NCBI GenBank assembly: GCA_039602395.1
Contig: JBCNJP010000007.1
Coordinates: 118,702,957-118,766,956, forward strand
Direction: 5' to 3'
Source of the DNA: Deinandra increscens subsp. villosa
Taxonomy: Eukaryota; Streptophyta; Magnoliopsida; Asterales; Asteraceae
DNA length: 64,000 nucleotides
Below, piece by piece: positions 1 to 11,159 of this stretch. Every line of letters starts with the position of its first letter. The stretch's first letter is position 1. The translations under genes and the position numbers were made by a program. The notes under the pieces were generated by a model, which saw only the letters and a list, made by a program, of their open reading frames with translations, ran no database searches and was not told the DNA's origin.

Positions 1-87
1 ATTTCTTATCGTGTATATAAGAAAATTCCGTCGCAGCTCGTGAACCGATTTTCTTCGTTTGAAAACATGAAAGATATATTGCTTCTT

Positions 88-235
88 TTACGTGGGCTAA
101 AGTAAGAAAAGGCTACTAAATGTGGGCTGCAATTTTTACGTGGGCTAAAGTAAGAAAAGGCTACTACAGGCTACTAAATGTGGGCTACAATTTTACGTGG
201 CTAAAGTAAGAAAGGAAAAGCAAAGCAATTGGAAT
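88..235. repeat. Short tandem repeat, unit about 50-60 bp
   Basis: Three successive copies of a unit built on ACGTGGGCTAAAGTAAG, followed in the first two by AAAGGCTACTA and a TGTGGGCTRCAATTTT spacer. The copies start near 89, 137 and 196. The third lacks two bases of the core. No coding potential is seen. Confidence 0.7.
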
Positions 236-2005
236 TAAAATGGTTAAGGTTCTGTCTTTTTATTTTTTATTTTTTTAATAGAGGTTACATCTGATTTGGT
301 CAGACGTATTCAGATGTAGAGCCGTTTATTTTTTCCAGTTATTAAGAGGTTCTACATCTTGATAGCGTTTTAACAATCAAAACCTTTTAGAATATCTTAG
401 AACCTCTTAACCCTAAAAAAGAGTCGTTCGTTCTTCGAAAAACTAGAGCTCCGTCTCCAACAACTAAGCTTCCCCTCCGGCAACTAGTTATCCGCCTCTG
501 GTCTCCACATCTTAATGATTTAGTTTTCAGACATTTGAACATCTTAACATTCAAAAGTGGTATTCAGATTTAAACATAAATCTCTTAAAAAAACAAAAGG
601 TCACGTGAGGGTTAGCATTCTCATCGGATGTCTAACGGGGAAGGAAGGATATACAACAATGTCCTTAAAATTAAATTAAATCTAATAAATAATTATAAAA
701 TATTATACTTGTTATAATTACATTCCACCTCAGAAAAACTTTCCCACACAAATATATTTCCTAATAAATTCTTTTTTAGCAGAAACTATATACTATTTAT
801 AATCATGATATACCGTTTCATTTATTTATATTAATGTAATTACGAAAACAATATATTAATTTACATCTTATTGTTATTTAAAATTCATATTTTTCAAAAA
901 GTTGTTATTATTTTTGTTTCAATAAATGTTTAAAAAACTTATAAAAATACCAATAAACACTTATTTAGTATGTTTTCAAATATAATTAAATTAAATAATA
1001 TATAATATTTTTAATTATTAAATACTTAATACTATTTTACATATTTAATCAACATTACAGATCATATTTTTATAGAGAAATTCATAAACGGGAAAAATCA
1101 TATTCATAAGATCCAACAATGAACAATTTTTGTTCCATATTAAAGGATCCATGCTCATCAAATTTATAAATTTTAGACATCATGACTAATTCAATTGTAA
1201 GATATTATACCAAGATAACTTTTTTTTATTATTAATATAACATTATTACTTGCATCTTATATAGGATTTATACCTCTAATTATTTGGTTGCGAGTGTCCT
1301 GTTACGACATCACCTATGGTATCTAAAACTAAATTAAAAGTTATGTTATTGATTATCTTTTCATTAGAAAAATGTAGACATCTAGGTGTAGATGGATAGA
1401 AACTCAGGTATAATAATGATATTGTGTAATATAAAACTTGTAGCTCATGGGTGCTTCATAAAAAAAATGTTACTAATATTATCTTGACAGTAAATACGTT
1501 ATATTTATAAAAAAAAAGACGATGGTTAGAAAAAACTAACCAGACAACAAAACATGAAATTACATAAAAGAAGTGGTTTTTGAAGCCATGCGTTTAAGAC
1601 ATGTTAACTTTTTTATTTCTAATAACTAAAGAAACGAAAATTGTAAATAGATAAGTTCTGGCTTCAAACCATTAGCCTTATTATAGCTTCATTTCTAGCA
1701 TTTCAAATAATAATCCACGAAGTAGCGAACATAACTCCTACCGCATTTTTTTTCAAAATTGTCAATTGATGATTGATGATGATCGATCCATTCATACAAC
1801 TCCTTGGGTTGTATTATCTTCTACTTTTCATATTTTAAAAAACTAACACCACCACCCTCCTCTGTCTATGCGAATGGTTTCCCTTTTCATCTTCTTCTCC
1901 TTTTCTTATATCTTTATTTTCTGTTAAAATTTCATGAGGATCGGTAACAATATTTTTTAAGAATCGGTCAGAATTTGATCGCATATATATTGTATAACAA
2001 AAAAG
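236..2005. other. AT-rich intergenic DNA, no gene seen
   Basis: No reading frame here resembles a protein I recognise, and composition is strongly AT-rich with many A and T runs. I see no RNA gene. It is probably decayed repeat DNA. Confidence 0.5.
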
Positions 2006-2009
2006 AAAA

Positions 2010-2250
2010 TTGTCAATAATCCCTAACCCAAGTGATTGAGGTGAGACACCAAATACATTATAAATAAAATGTTTTCGGTTCAAGTCTCACATGTAACAAA
2101 AAATAGAGGTTGTAGGTTGGGTCATGAGAATTTCTCACCTATGATACATTTCTTTCTGAAGATGGCCTTGGGGTATTATACTCAATAAATGATTACTATC
2201 AGGTTAATTGATGACCCGTCAGCCATCCAAATTTACAGTTATAAAATAAA
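2010..2250 (+). mobile_element. tRNA-derived SINE, diverged copy
   Basis: An A-box-like stretch (about 2026-2042) is followed by a B-box-like GGTTCAAGTC (2078-2087), the two halves of an internal Pol III promoter. Downstream comes TGTAACAAAAAATA, then GACCCGTCAGCCATCCAAATT and an A-rich end. The same blocks in the same order occur on the minus strand at 14321-14551, so this is an older member of that SINE family. I found no clear target duplication. Confidence 0.6.
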
Positions 2251-2905
2251 ATAAATTAATAGCTATATGATGGGTTTGTGCCTCGAGCAAGTTACACGTG
2301 ATTGACTAATTTATTGTTGTGATTAACATTATTTGAACTTTAATGAATAAAGTGTTCTCTTTATTCTTCCAATACTGTATACTGTATACTAGGCCTGGGC
2401 TACAACTTTCTTCGTGTATTGGAATAAACTTTTTACAAGGTGATTAATTTTATCCCGTTGATGCAAAGATAGTGTGATTAAGAAGATAATGATGTATAAA
2501 GTTTATTCTATGTGATTAACATTTTATTCTTTTGGAATATTTAGACGATAACTACTCCTACAAAGAGTTGACGAGGTTTTACCCGTTTACAAAAGTGTAA
2601 AAGTGATCGATGCATGTAATTCATGAAATGGCTAACGGCACAAAGTCACATGATGACTACTTGAAGATGGTGCGGTGAGTACAAACGGGACGGTCATCCA
2701 TTCTTACGATAATGCTTCGACTTTTGCATGACATCATATGATCTTTGAATTTGGAATGCGTTCTTTAATGTTTTTGGTTCCAACTATGGTATAATTATTC
2801 TCGATCGGTCACCATTGTTAACATCATAAATGACATTGCAACCTACATTTGAAGAAATTAATGACTAACATATTTTTTCATTAAACATTAAACATCGGTT
2901 ACAAC

Positions 2906-3949
2906 TCAACGTGAAGTACATGGGAGGCGGGCAACAAGCTGCGCCGCCAGCCCTTTCTGAATAGCAAAGCCTAACCGAGTGAAAACCACATTCGAACCGC
3001 TAGGGGTCACCATGTTCCCATGCATGACCTTTTGGACCCGGCTCAAGGTATCCACAGCTTCCGGGGCAAGGTAACCGAAGGTATCAAACGCAAAAGGCAC
3101 GAACACATGTTGATTCGCCAGACACGCTTCCTCATGTTTGCGCACTTTCCCTGCAGCCGCATTCGCGGCCGCCAGGCCTGCCCGGAAACCAGAGCCCTTG
3201 AACCCCACGAGAGGGGAAACCCCAGTAAGGTCGACACAGGCGTGCTTCCCGTGCTTCCACCCAAAGACAAGGACGTCCGCCGGTCGAAGGGAGGAACGCC
3301 CGTCCGCTGGGTCCGACAAAAAGTTAACCGGGGCTTCTTTCTTTGCAGATATCCCGGCTCTTCTGAAAATATCAAATAAGACGTCCCGGACCAGATCATG
3401 CCGGTACTTGAAACCGGGTAACTCTTTGCAATGGACCGCGTGTTCCCCATAAGCATCCAAGCATGCCTTGCTGCAAACTGGACATCTCTCATCGCTTGGG
3501 TACAGGGGGATCATAAGCCGGTATTTAAGAATTGCCCGATATTCGACTGGCGACATGTGCTGCCCCAACCCATCAATAGGGAGGGCGAGGAGGAAATCTT
3601 GAGCATGTGGTTGGCGAAGACATTCCCACACAGCTTTATCCCTGGCTGACATCCCGAAGGCAGCTTCCATTTCTCCCACAGCTTTACTAAAAAGGACATT
3701 CGCCAAAACATATTGGGCTTTGGGTGGGGCGGTGTCCTTGTTAGAGAAACCGCTAAGATCAAAGCCCGGAATAAGGCCACGGAGGCCAGCCAACGCGCCC
3801 GTGTATGCCGAGTCCATAGGACACACCCCACACTCCCGAAGGATATGGTCCTGGAGCTCCCAGGATTGGGCCCTCGAGGCCACGAAAGCGTAGGAGGAGC
3901 TATACAACCGAAAACATATAACAATCTTGGTACGGATTTGATTGAACAC
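2906..3949 (-). pseudogene. GC-rich remnant: zinc finger plus possible restriction-like endonuclease domain of a retroelement-type protein
   Basis: An open frame of 347 codons on the minus strand, ending in TGA at 2908-2906. From about residue 24 it resembles a plant family I recall as the C-terminal half of reverse-transcriptase-like proteins; that rests on memory. A Cys-Cys-His-Cys cluster (C156, C159, H170 or H173, C174) is followed by an Arg-Pro-Ala-Asp motif at 222-225 and Val-Asp at 239-240. That order resembles the zinc finger and PD-(D/E)XK nuclease of R2-type non-LTR elements. No reverse transcriptase motifs lie upstream, so it is 5'-truncated. GC content is far above the flanking DNA, which suggests recent arrival or GC-biased origin. 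The first 12-20 residues probably belong to the insertion site. Activity alone is unlikely. Confidence 0.6.
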
Positions 3950-4245
3950 GCTTACGAGCTTGTTTTATATAATTAAGGAAGATGATGAGAAGGACTAGTT
4001 TTTTAAATTTATTTATGCACATTATACGTAATTAACAATTTGCCAACCATATGTTGCGGCGGAAACACCGTTGATACACGAAACAATTAAATCAATTAAA
4101 TATCAGTAAATAACAAAAGTATAAAATATTAAATTTAATTAAATAAAATAATAATAATAATAAAGTTAATATTCATCAATAATAATGTAAAATAAGTTTA
4201 ATCGAAAAACATGAAAATAAAGTTACTATTCATCAATTACCAATT

Positions 4246-5006
4246 GGGGTACCCCCTCCCTTACTTGTTGTACCCCCTCCCTGAAAAATTAAAATTTGTC
4301 ATATTTACCCCTCATAAATATATGTACTTTAAAAATGTTTTTTTTCTAAAAAAAATATTATAAAGTCTTCGTTGAAAAATATTTAAAAAAATACTTTTCT
4401 TTAACAAGGAATTTAAAACTTCTTTTTGGGAAAAATATTAAAAACAATTTTCGATCAAAAAAGAACATTGTAGTTTAGAAAAAAATTGGAAAAATAACAA
4501 CAAATATAAAACAAAAGAAATTAAAAACTATTTTCAATAATAAAAACTAATATTTTAGTTTAAAAATACCGAAAATAACAACAAATACAAAAAAAACCAC
4601 GTTTACTAATAAATTAAAATATATATTTCTTTTTTAAAAATATAGAAAAAATTTTGTGTAAAAGTAATCACGTTTAAAAGCTATAGACAAAATTGTTATT
4701 TAAAATATAAAAAAAGTATCTTTAAAAATAATCATTTGACTTGTTTAAACACAATATAAAGAGAGTTCGATTTTTTTTTTGAGGTTATTAGATTTTTTTT
4801 CTTAATATTGGAATTAAGATTTTATTATGATGTATATATAAACTAAAAATAAAAAATTTTAATTTAAGAAAATAGATATATTTCATACACAAAAGTTTAT
4901 TTTATTTGAAAAAAACAAAAAGGTTTGAATTGTATAAATCTAAAAGTTGAGGGAGGGGGTGCAACAAGTAAAAAAGATGGAAGAGGGGGTACGAATAGCA
5001 ACACCC
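4246..5006. mobile_element. Non-autonomous Mutator-type element (MITE) with C-rich ends
   Basis: A perfect 9-bp direct repeat TTACCAATT flanks it (4237-4245 and 5007-5015), the target-duplication length typical of Mutator elements. The ends carry imperfect inverted repeats: GGTACCCCCTCCCTTACTTG on the left, and on the right a complementary stretch with AGGGAGGGGGTGCAACAAGT. The 761-bp interior is AT-rich and non-coding. Confidence 0.75.
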
Positions 5007-5324
5007 TTACCAATTATATTCTCTTATTTAAAGAAACGTTTAAATAAGAAGTTTATTTTTTGGGAAGAAGTTTAGTTTTGATAAAAATGATAAGAAGGAA
5101 TCCCAACCATTGTATATTGATCTACGAAAAAAGAAAGAAGAGGTAAAAATTCATAACTTTCACATACGATATTACTTTTATAAAAATAATTACACCATAA
5201 AAATGAATGTTTTTTTATTTTTAAAACACATATACTATTGCTATATATAGAATAAAAAAATATTACTCTTTTGATTTTTGACACAAAATGTTAGATTATT
5301 GTGTCATTGTGTCAAAATTAAATA

Positions 5325-5705
5325 GGAAAATTGGAATTAAATAATCCAAGTTATTGGGTATTGGCGGATAATAATCCGAGTTCCAATATTGGCCTACAAT
5401 AATCCCAATTATTTGGGTCTTGGAATTCATTGGGCCGCCGTTAATTTTTCACTAACTCCGCTAGTACTTGCTGACGTGGCAGGTGATGTGGCATCATTTT
5501 TGCTAACGTGGCATGTGATGTGGCATCATACTTGCTGACGTGGCATGTGCCACGTCAGCACACAACTAACGGAGTTAGTGAAAAATTAACGACGGCCCAA
5601 TGAATTCCAAGACCCAAATAATTGGGATTATTGTAGGCCAATATTGGAACTCGGATTATTATCCGCCAATACCCAATAACTTGGATTATTTAATTCCAAT
5701 TTTCC
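5325..5705. mobile_element. Mutator-type MITE, long near-perfect palindrome
   Basis: The 381-bp element reads GGAAAATTGG to CCAATTTTCC and is flanked by a perfect 9-bp duplication AATTAAATA (5316-5324, 5706-5714). The two arms, each about 150 bp, are nearly exact inverted repeats around a centre with repeated TGACGTGGCA/ATGTGGCATC units. It is non-coding. The same arms, more diverged, are seen at 8738-9063 and 28972-29308. Confidence 0.9.
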
Positions 5706-5714
5706 AATTAAATA

Positions 5715-6488
5715 TAGTGTTGCTATATAAAAAAACTACTATGTCGATTTTGACATAATATTGCACAATTATCAAAACATGTTAACACAATATGACATAA
5801 CTATTTGAACATTTTTGACATAATATGACACAATAATTCGAATTTTAACCCCTCAGTAACTAATAATAAAGTGAGACACAAAGTTTTTACATTTTGACAC
5901 GATAACACAATGATCTGAACATTTTGTGTCAAATATCGAAAAAGTAATTTTTTTTTATTTTATATATAGCAGTACTAATAGCTATGATTTCTTATAATCT
6001 TTCTTACCAAAAAATCAAACTCTGCAATAACCCCTCTCCTATTATTTATATGTAATTTTTTAAAACATCAGTTAGTATTAATCTCTAACTTTTATTTATC
6101 AAACAAGTGTTCAAAAATAATTAATATTATTTGTTCAAAAATACTTAATATTTATACTATATTAAAAAAATTCAAAAGTTTGACCGTCACTCCATAGTAT
6201 AAGGACATACGGTATACACCTTTAAGTGGGGTGTGTGACCCGACCTAGGGCGTGTAACACACTAACACTACGCCTACAAGGCATCGGTGGATGCTGTAGT
6301 TTATATCACGCGGAGAAACCAAATTCAACGGTTAAAAATTTGACATTTTCATGCTTTTATTAAAAAAAATTACCCAAAAATTACTATTTAAACCATTTTA
6401 AACCTCAAACTTTTTACACCATTTCTTACTCTCATCGTTATTTTACACCACATTCAAACACTTTCTTCTTCTACTCGTCACCATCAAT
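5715..6488. other. AT-rich DNA, possible upstream part of a transposon gene
   Basis: No coding region is seen. The part from about 6180 to 6488 is less AT-rich and leads directly into the Harbinger-like ORF1 relic, so it may be that element's promoter and 5' region. TTTGACAYAATA-like motifs recur between 5740 and 5930. Confidence 0.35.
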
Positions 6489-6920
6489 ATGGACCCTAAC
6501 GACCCTAACAATCCTAACTCTTGGACTTGAGATCTTTATACAGGTCAACCGAAACCATTGTAGATGAGTGTTTATCATCCACAAATCGACCTAGAATCTC
6601 CATCAACACCTTAATCTTCGTTCGCACCTTCTTTTACATCACCATATGCCACAATGGGGATAATTACCACCACCCCCAATTATCACCCATGCTTGCACAA
6701 TCCAAATCCCAACCCGAGGCCCAAGACGAACCCGGATCCAAGATTGAGGAGGTTGTTCCCGAAACACAACAACCCATAGCATCAAATAAAAAGAAGGATA
6801 AGGGGAAGAAGGTAATAAAAAACTCTTCGTCGGGGATTGCTCGAACTCAACAATAGTGGATTGAGCCGAAAGTACTTACCTTGGTTAATGCTTATTGTCC
6901 GGTTATTGATAATACTTTTT
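6489..6920 (+). pseudogene. PIF/Harbinger-type ORF1 (Myb/SANT-like) fragment
   Basis: From ATG at 6489 the frame begins Met-Asp-Pro-Asn-Asp-Pro-Asn-Asn-Pro-Asn, a start I associate with plant Harbinger ORF1 proteins, often misnamed glutathione S-transferase T3-like. A stop follows after 13 codons. A frame from 6521 then encodes a Pro/Gln/Glu stretch, a Lys-rich basic segment (around 6786-6820) and, after a stop at 6854-6856, a segment like the start of a SANT domain. In intact elements this DNA-binding protein works with a DDE transposase. No transposase is present here, and the copy is truncated and broken. Confidence 0.5.
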
Positions 6921-7591
6921 TTTTTAATACTGTTGTATTTATTTTTCTATATTTTTATATTTTATTGTTTTTCATATTGATAATATTTTTTTTTTGATAC
7001 TAGTCTTTCTCCATGAACTTTACGTTAACCCCTCGGTATAATTTTTTAGCCCCGCTCATTAGAGTTTTTTTTCAAGCTTTGTTACTGTTTACACGGCCCA
7101 ACTCACACCATGTATTCCCCTTCTATGTGAATTTGTATATTAGCTAATGGATGGATAAATTGTGTTTGGGTTCTTCTTATGTAAAGTCTACCCGACAAAA
7201 CTCACACCATAATACCATATACACCACTTGGTGAGACAGAACTCAATAAGATCACGTATACTCATCACATTTTTACTTTTTTTAGTGAGTGGACGGATAA
7301 ATTAGTGTTCTTCTTATGTTAACTTCTAGCCGACACTCTCACTATCATTACTCACTGTATAATCACATGCGTTTACCAAAGTTCTATAAAGTATCTCTTA
7401 CCCATGAACTTTGATGACAAAATGTTGGAGATAACTATTTTAATAGAAAAGGATGGTATTATTGTCACTTTTATGATACGTGGTGGAAGTCACACTTTTG
7501 AAAGAAAGATATTGTATTGTTTTTATCGACTCTTTTATGTAAATTCAAACAGGATTTATGTTAATTTTTAATAGTTTTTGAAACTAGCTTG
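6921..7591. other. Intergenic DNA, no gene seen
   Basis: AT-rich sequence with no recognisable frame. Phrases such as CACACCAT and GATAAATT recur around 7100-7350, suggesting old repeat DNA. Confidence 0.4.
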
Positions 7592-8680
7592 TTTTTTTTT
7601 TTAACGGCGGAAATTTTATAAACAAAGCGCTCAAGACGAGCTAAGAACAATTACATCGAAAGGAAAGGATTATGACCCCACTTGACCCAACTGAACTTCA
7701 GTTTGCTATTTCTATGAACAAACCAAATAAATGAATAATAAACGATAAGATCAAACAATTCCCCGGTCCGAACATTAGAAGGCTGAAACACGTGAAGGTT
7801 CATGAAACGCCAAATAGCCCACCAGGCCGTATATAAGATAACGAAAAGAATCTCTTTCTTTTTCCTTGACCAATTGTTATTCTCGATAACCTAAAATAAC
7901 ATGGATGACGACGAAGGAGCAAGCCACCCAATATCAAGCCAAGTGCATATACGGTCCAAGGTCTTCACAAAAACCAAACAATCCCCAAATAAATGAGAGG
8001 ACGACTACATATGTAAGTTGCAAAGAGGGTGAAGAATAGAAGGAATCTCAATACCCCTAAGCGAAAGATTGAAACACGTCGGAAGTCGGTCAAGAAAAAG
8101 TCTCCAGACAAAGATGTTCACCTTCTTAGGAACAAAATGTATGCACCTAGTCTCAAAATCATCAACAGGAAGGTAACCCCGATCTATGCGAATACGAATA
8201 TCTTTAACAGCAAAGGAAGAGACACCATCGAGATCCCAAACCCATTTGTTGTTAGCATCTGAAAAATAAAACTCCCCCAATAACGACGAAAGCGAAGAAA
8301 ACTGCTCCTCTTCAGCGCCACCTCTAATAGGGCGCCTCCAAAACCACGACCATCCCAAAGAGTCGCGGTAATTAGTAATATATAAAACCATCTTTGTTCA
8401 AAGAGAGAGCAAACAATCGAGGGAAGACATGACATAAAGGTCTATCGCTCACCCAAACGTCCTTCCAAAAACAAGTGTCATTCCCGTTTCCCACTTCTTT
8501 ATGAATGACATGAGAAGGAAAATAATCTATATTATGGACATGAGAAACAACCGAGACAATGCGATTCCAAACGCTGGTAGGCCTACCAATTTTAAGATTT
8601 CCAAAATTCGTACAGAATATAAAAAAAAAAAAAAACTTGCTAAGTGCAAATAAAATATTTATTGTACAATCGTACAAAAT
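7592..8680 (-). mobile_element. LINE 3' remnant (zf-RVT region)
   Basis: On the minus strand, 8677-8372 encodes a segment containing Cys-Phe-Trp-Lys-Asp-Val-Trp. Further down, 8391-8005 contains Val-Pro-Lys-Lys-Val-Asn-Ile-Phe-Val-Trp-Arg, the hallmark of the zinc-binding reverse-transcriptase C-terminal domain of plant L1-type LINEs. The element ends at 7592-7603 with a T run on the + strand, its poly(A) tail. The coding frame is broken, and the endonuclease and reverse transcriptase are absent. The ORF1 relic at 9700-10040 on the same strand may be the 5' part of this copy. Confidence 0.75.
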
Positions 8681-8737
8681 ATAACAAAAATACTATAAAA
8701 AGTTTAGTTTGAAAGAAATATCACCATGTTTTTTTAA

Positions 8738-9063
8738 GGCAAATTAGATTTTAATAATCTAAAGTATGACTCATTGGCTCATAATAATCCAAACTATCAG
8801 TTATCATGAGCAAACCCAATAACATAATCATCATACATTTACACTTGATTTTTTGCTCGCAATGATGAATCTGGACAAAATAAGGAAACACAAAAACAAA
8901 AACAAACGAAAAACAAGTTTAAATCATGTGTAACTGTATGATGTTTCGAGACTAAGACTGCTCCTAATAACGAAAATAAAAGTTGGACTGCTGCTGGCCA
9001 AACTGATAGTTTAGATTATTATCGGTCAATAGGTCATAGTTTGAATTATTAAAATCCAATTCC
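8738..9063. mobile_element. Mutator-type MITE
   Basis: Inverted ends of about 65 bp: GATTTTAATAATC on the left is mirrored by GAATTATTAAAATC on the right, and AATCCAAACTATCAG by CTGATAGTTTAGATT. Flanks TTTTTTTAA (8729-8737) and TTTTTTCAA (9064-9072) form a 9-bp duplication with one mismatch. It is non-coding, and related at its ends to 5325-5705. Confidence 0.75.
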
Positions 9064-9285
9064 TTTTTTCAACGACAAATACACTTTTAAAATCCATCTA
9101 TTACCTATTTTATAAGAGTTTTGAACCTTTTTTATTGAACGCCCAACAAACACAGTCATGACTCCCGCAGGGAGACTACTGGGCAGATGGAGCTCTCTAC
9201 AGAAGCCCGAGCCAGCAGCATCAGTTGTTGAGTCTATTTCAAGGAAAACTCAAATCCACGAACGGTCGGGTGGTAAAACATGTTA

Positions 9286-9375
9286 GGCTCAGAGATCAAA
9301 CTCGCGACCTCTCACAAAGAACGAACTCATGACCTCTCACAAAGATCGAACTCGTGATCTCTCATTCCAGAGTCT
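9286..9375. repeat. Tandem repeat, about 29-bp unit, three copies
   Basis: A phrase of the form GAACTCRTGACCTCTCACAAA is repeated three times with small changes. It sits inside less AT-rich DNA (9150-9420) that I cannot assign. Read on the minus strand, GAGTTCGATC-type phrases faintly resemble a B box. Confidence 0.5.
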
Positions 9376-9699
9376 TTCCCTAATTAGCAGCTATCACCGC
9401 AACAAGTCCTAACGATTTAGAATTTTAAACCTCCATCATTTAAATGAAGATAAAAATAAAATACTATTTGTCTAAATGTTTTTTCTTTAAATTTAAATAT
9501 GCTAACATTAACCTGATGAATTATATTGGATTACTTCCATTGAATATTTGTTATGTTCACTCATTGGTCTTGAACCGAGAGAGTATCTTCACTAAAATCA
9601 TATTTCTAAGTCTATAAGGTTGTCCGTAGTGAAAACGTTATGTTTTTATGAAAGAGAAAAACGCTCTAAAACATCGCCCTTTAGGCATTATTTTATTTT

Positions 9700-10040
9700 T
9701 CTTGGAGAGTCTTAAGAAATCCATTTTGACCGACTTGCCGTTCCAGATCAAACTTGTCCTTCACATTGACAAACTTCATAAAACCAAAACGGCTACCGGA
9801 CTTGTCAACCCTGGATGATATAAACACATTAGCCATCACCCTGAACTTTCCAAACGCCTTCTAGATTTCCTGAACTTTCACATCGGAAGGCATATTGGAT
9901 ACATAAAACGATGTGAGATCTTTGTCTTCATCAATATCTTTCCCCGATCTACTGTGTCGATTTCGACATTTAACCTCTTGCCAACCGTCGTTCGTTCTTC
10001 ACCCCTCTCTGTCCATTAGGGTTTTTTGGAGACTTTTATC
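9700..10040 (-). pseudogene. LINE ORF1 fragment with an RNA-recognition motif
   Basis: Read on the minus strand, this encodes an RRM fold. RNP2-like Phe-Tyr-Val-Ser-Asn-Met-Pro (near 9905-9885) is followed, after an in-frame stop, by RNP1-like Ser-Arg-Phe-Gly-Phe-Met-Lys-Phe (near 9800-9775). A similar RRM lies in ORF1 proteins of many plant LINEs and binds the element's RNA. It is truncated on both sides. Its strand and position fit the LINE 3' end at 7592-8680, with a large internal deletion between them. Confidence 0.55.
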
Positions 10041-10099
10041 TTACGAAGAGATAATCACGCAAGTTATACGACAACACATCAATGGTTTTTTAGGTTTTT

Positions 10100-11159
10100 T
10101 TTTATTTTAAATATAGCAATGCTATACTGAAACTAAAGAGAAAAAGATGCTTATTTAGGGTATATTTTTTTTTAAAAATAATGCCATTTAAAAAAGTTAT
10201 AAACGCTTAAAAAATTGGGGGAAACTTCAAAAAAGCCAACAGTAGTAGGTATATCAATTTTACCCTTAATGCTTTTTTCACGCTTAAAATTTCCTTCTTT
10301 AAATCTGGATTAGACTTGAGCTACTATTGATTTCTTAGATACATATCCTTCCTACACGTACACGGAAAAAAAAACCTTTTGTATTTGAAGTTAAAACTTA
10401 TTTTATAAATACAAATTGAGATTTATTGCATTAAGTAGAAAGATTATCGATTGGTAATGAATTATAATTATCGTTATGTTCTTTCATAAGAAAGAACATT
10501 TTACCACATATTTCACTGTCAAATTTATTCGTACCATTAATTTATTCCTTGTTGTATGACTAATCTAAGTGGTAAAGATATAAAGGTTAAAGGATCTAAT
10601 TCTTTTAGATATCCTTTCAAAGGTTCTCTAATTCTAACAAAAGGTTCCTGGTGCATTTTAGGACTAGAAATCATATGTTGTCAACGCATGCATACTATTA
10701 TCTTTCTTCTTCGTATGTTAATAGGATTATGTTTAAGATTATTATTTCTATCTTATGCTTTGTTTTAGGATATTTTGTGTTTATGATTATTATTTCAAGT
10801 GTTTACGTATATATTATATTTAAGATTAATGTTTGGGATAAGAATATTAATTTCTATTTTGCTAGAAATTGTATAGGTTTGGTTGTGTTCGTGGACAAAT
10901 TCAATTCCTCAATAAACGAATACAAAAACGAATTTTTATTCGTTATCTGTTTGCGAACCGTTTGTGAACACGTTCAATGGTTAACAAACGAACATGAACA
11001 AGGCTTCGTTCAGTTCGGTTCGTTTACAACCCTAGGTTTGAACCCGGGATATCCAACTAGAAGGAAAGAGCCTCTATTAAGTGGGTTATTCCAATATGTA
11101 TATTACTACATATATAATATGTATATATTTATAATATGGAAATGATAAACATAACTTAA
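10100..11159. other. AT-rich DNA with a hAT-type terminus near 10890-11033
   Basis: No host gene is seen. At 10890-11033, repeated GTTCGT/AACGAA phrases end in GTTCGGTTCGTTTACAACCCTA-like sequence, the usual end of a plant hAT-type element (rc TAGGGTTGTAAACGAACC). Only this end is recognisable. Confidence 0.4.

Noticed and set aside
3020..3492. Several open frames on both strands within 3020-3976
   Set aside because: They are shadows of the GC-rich minus-strand frame; only that frame shows conserved motifs.
10651..11145. A 164-codon hydrophobic protein
   Set aside because: AT-rich DNA yields Ile/Phe/Tyr-rich frames by chance, and the C-terminal part is a hAT-type terminus.
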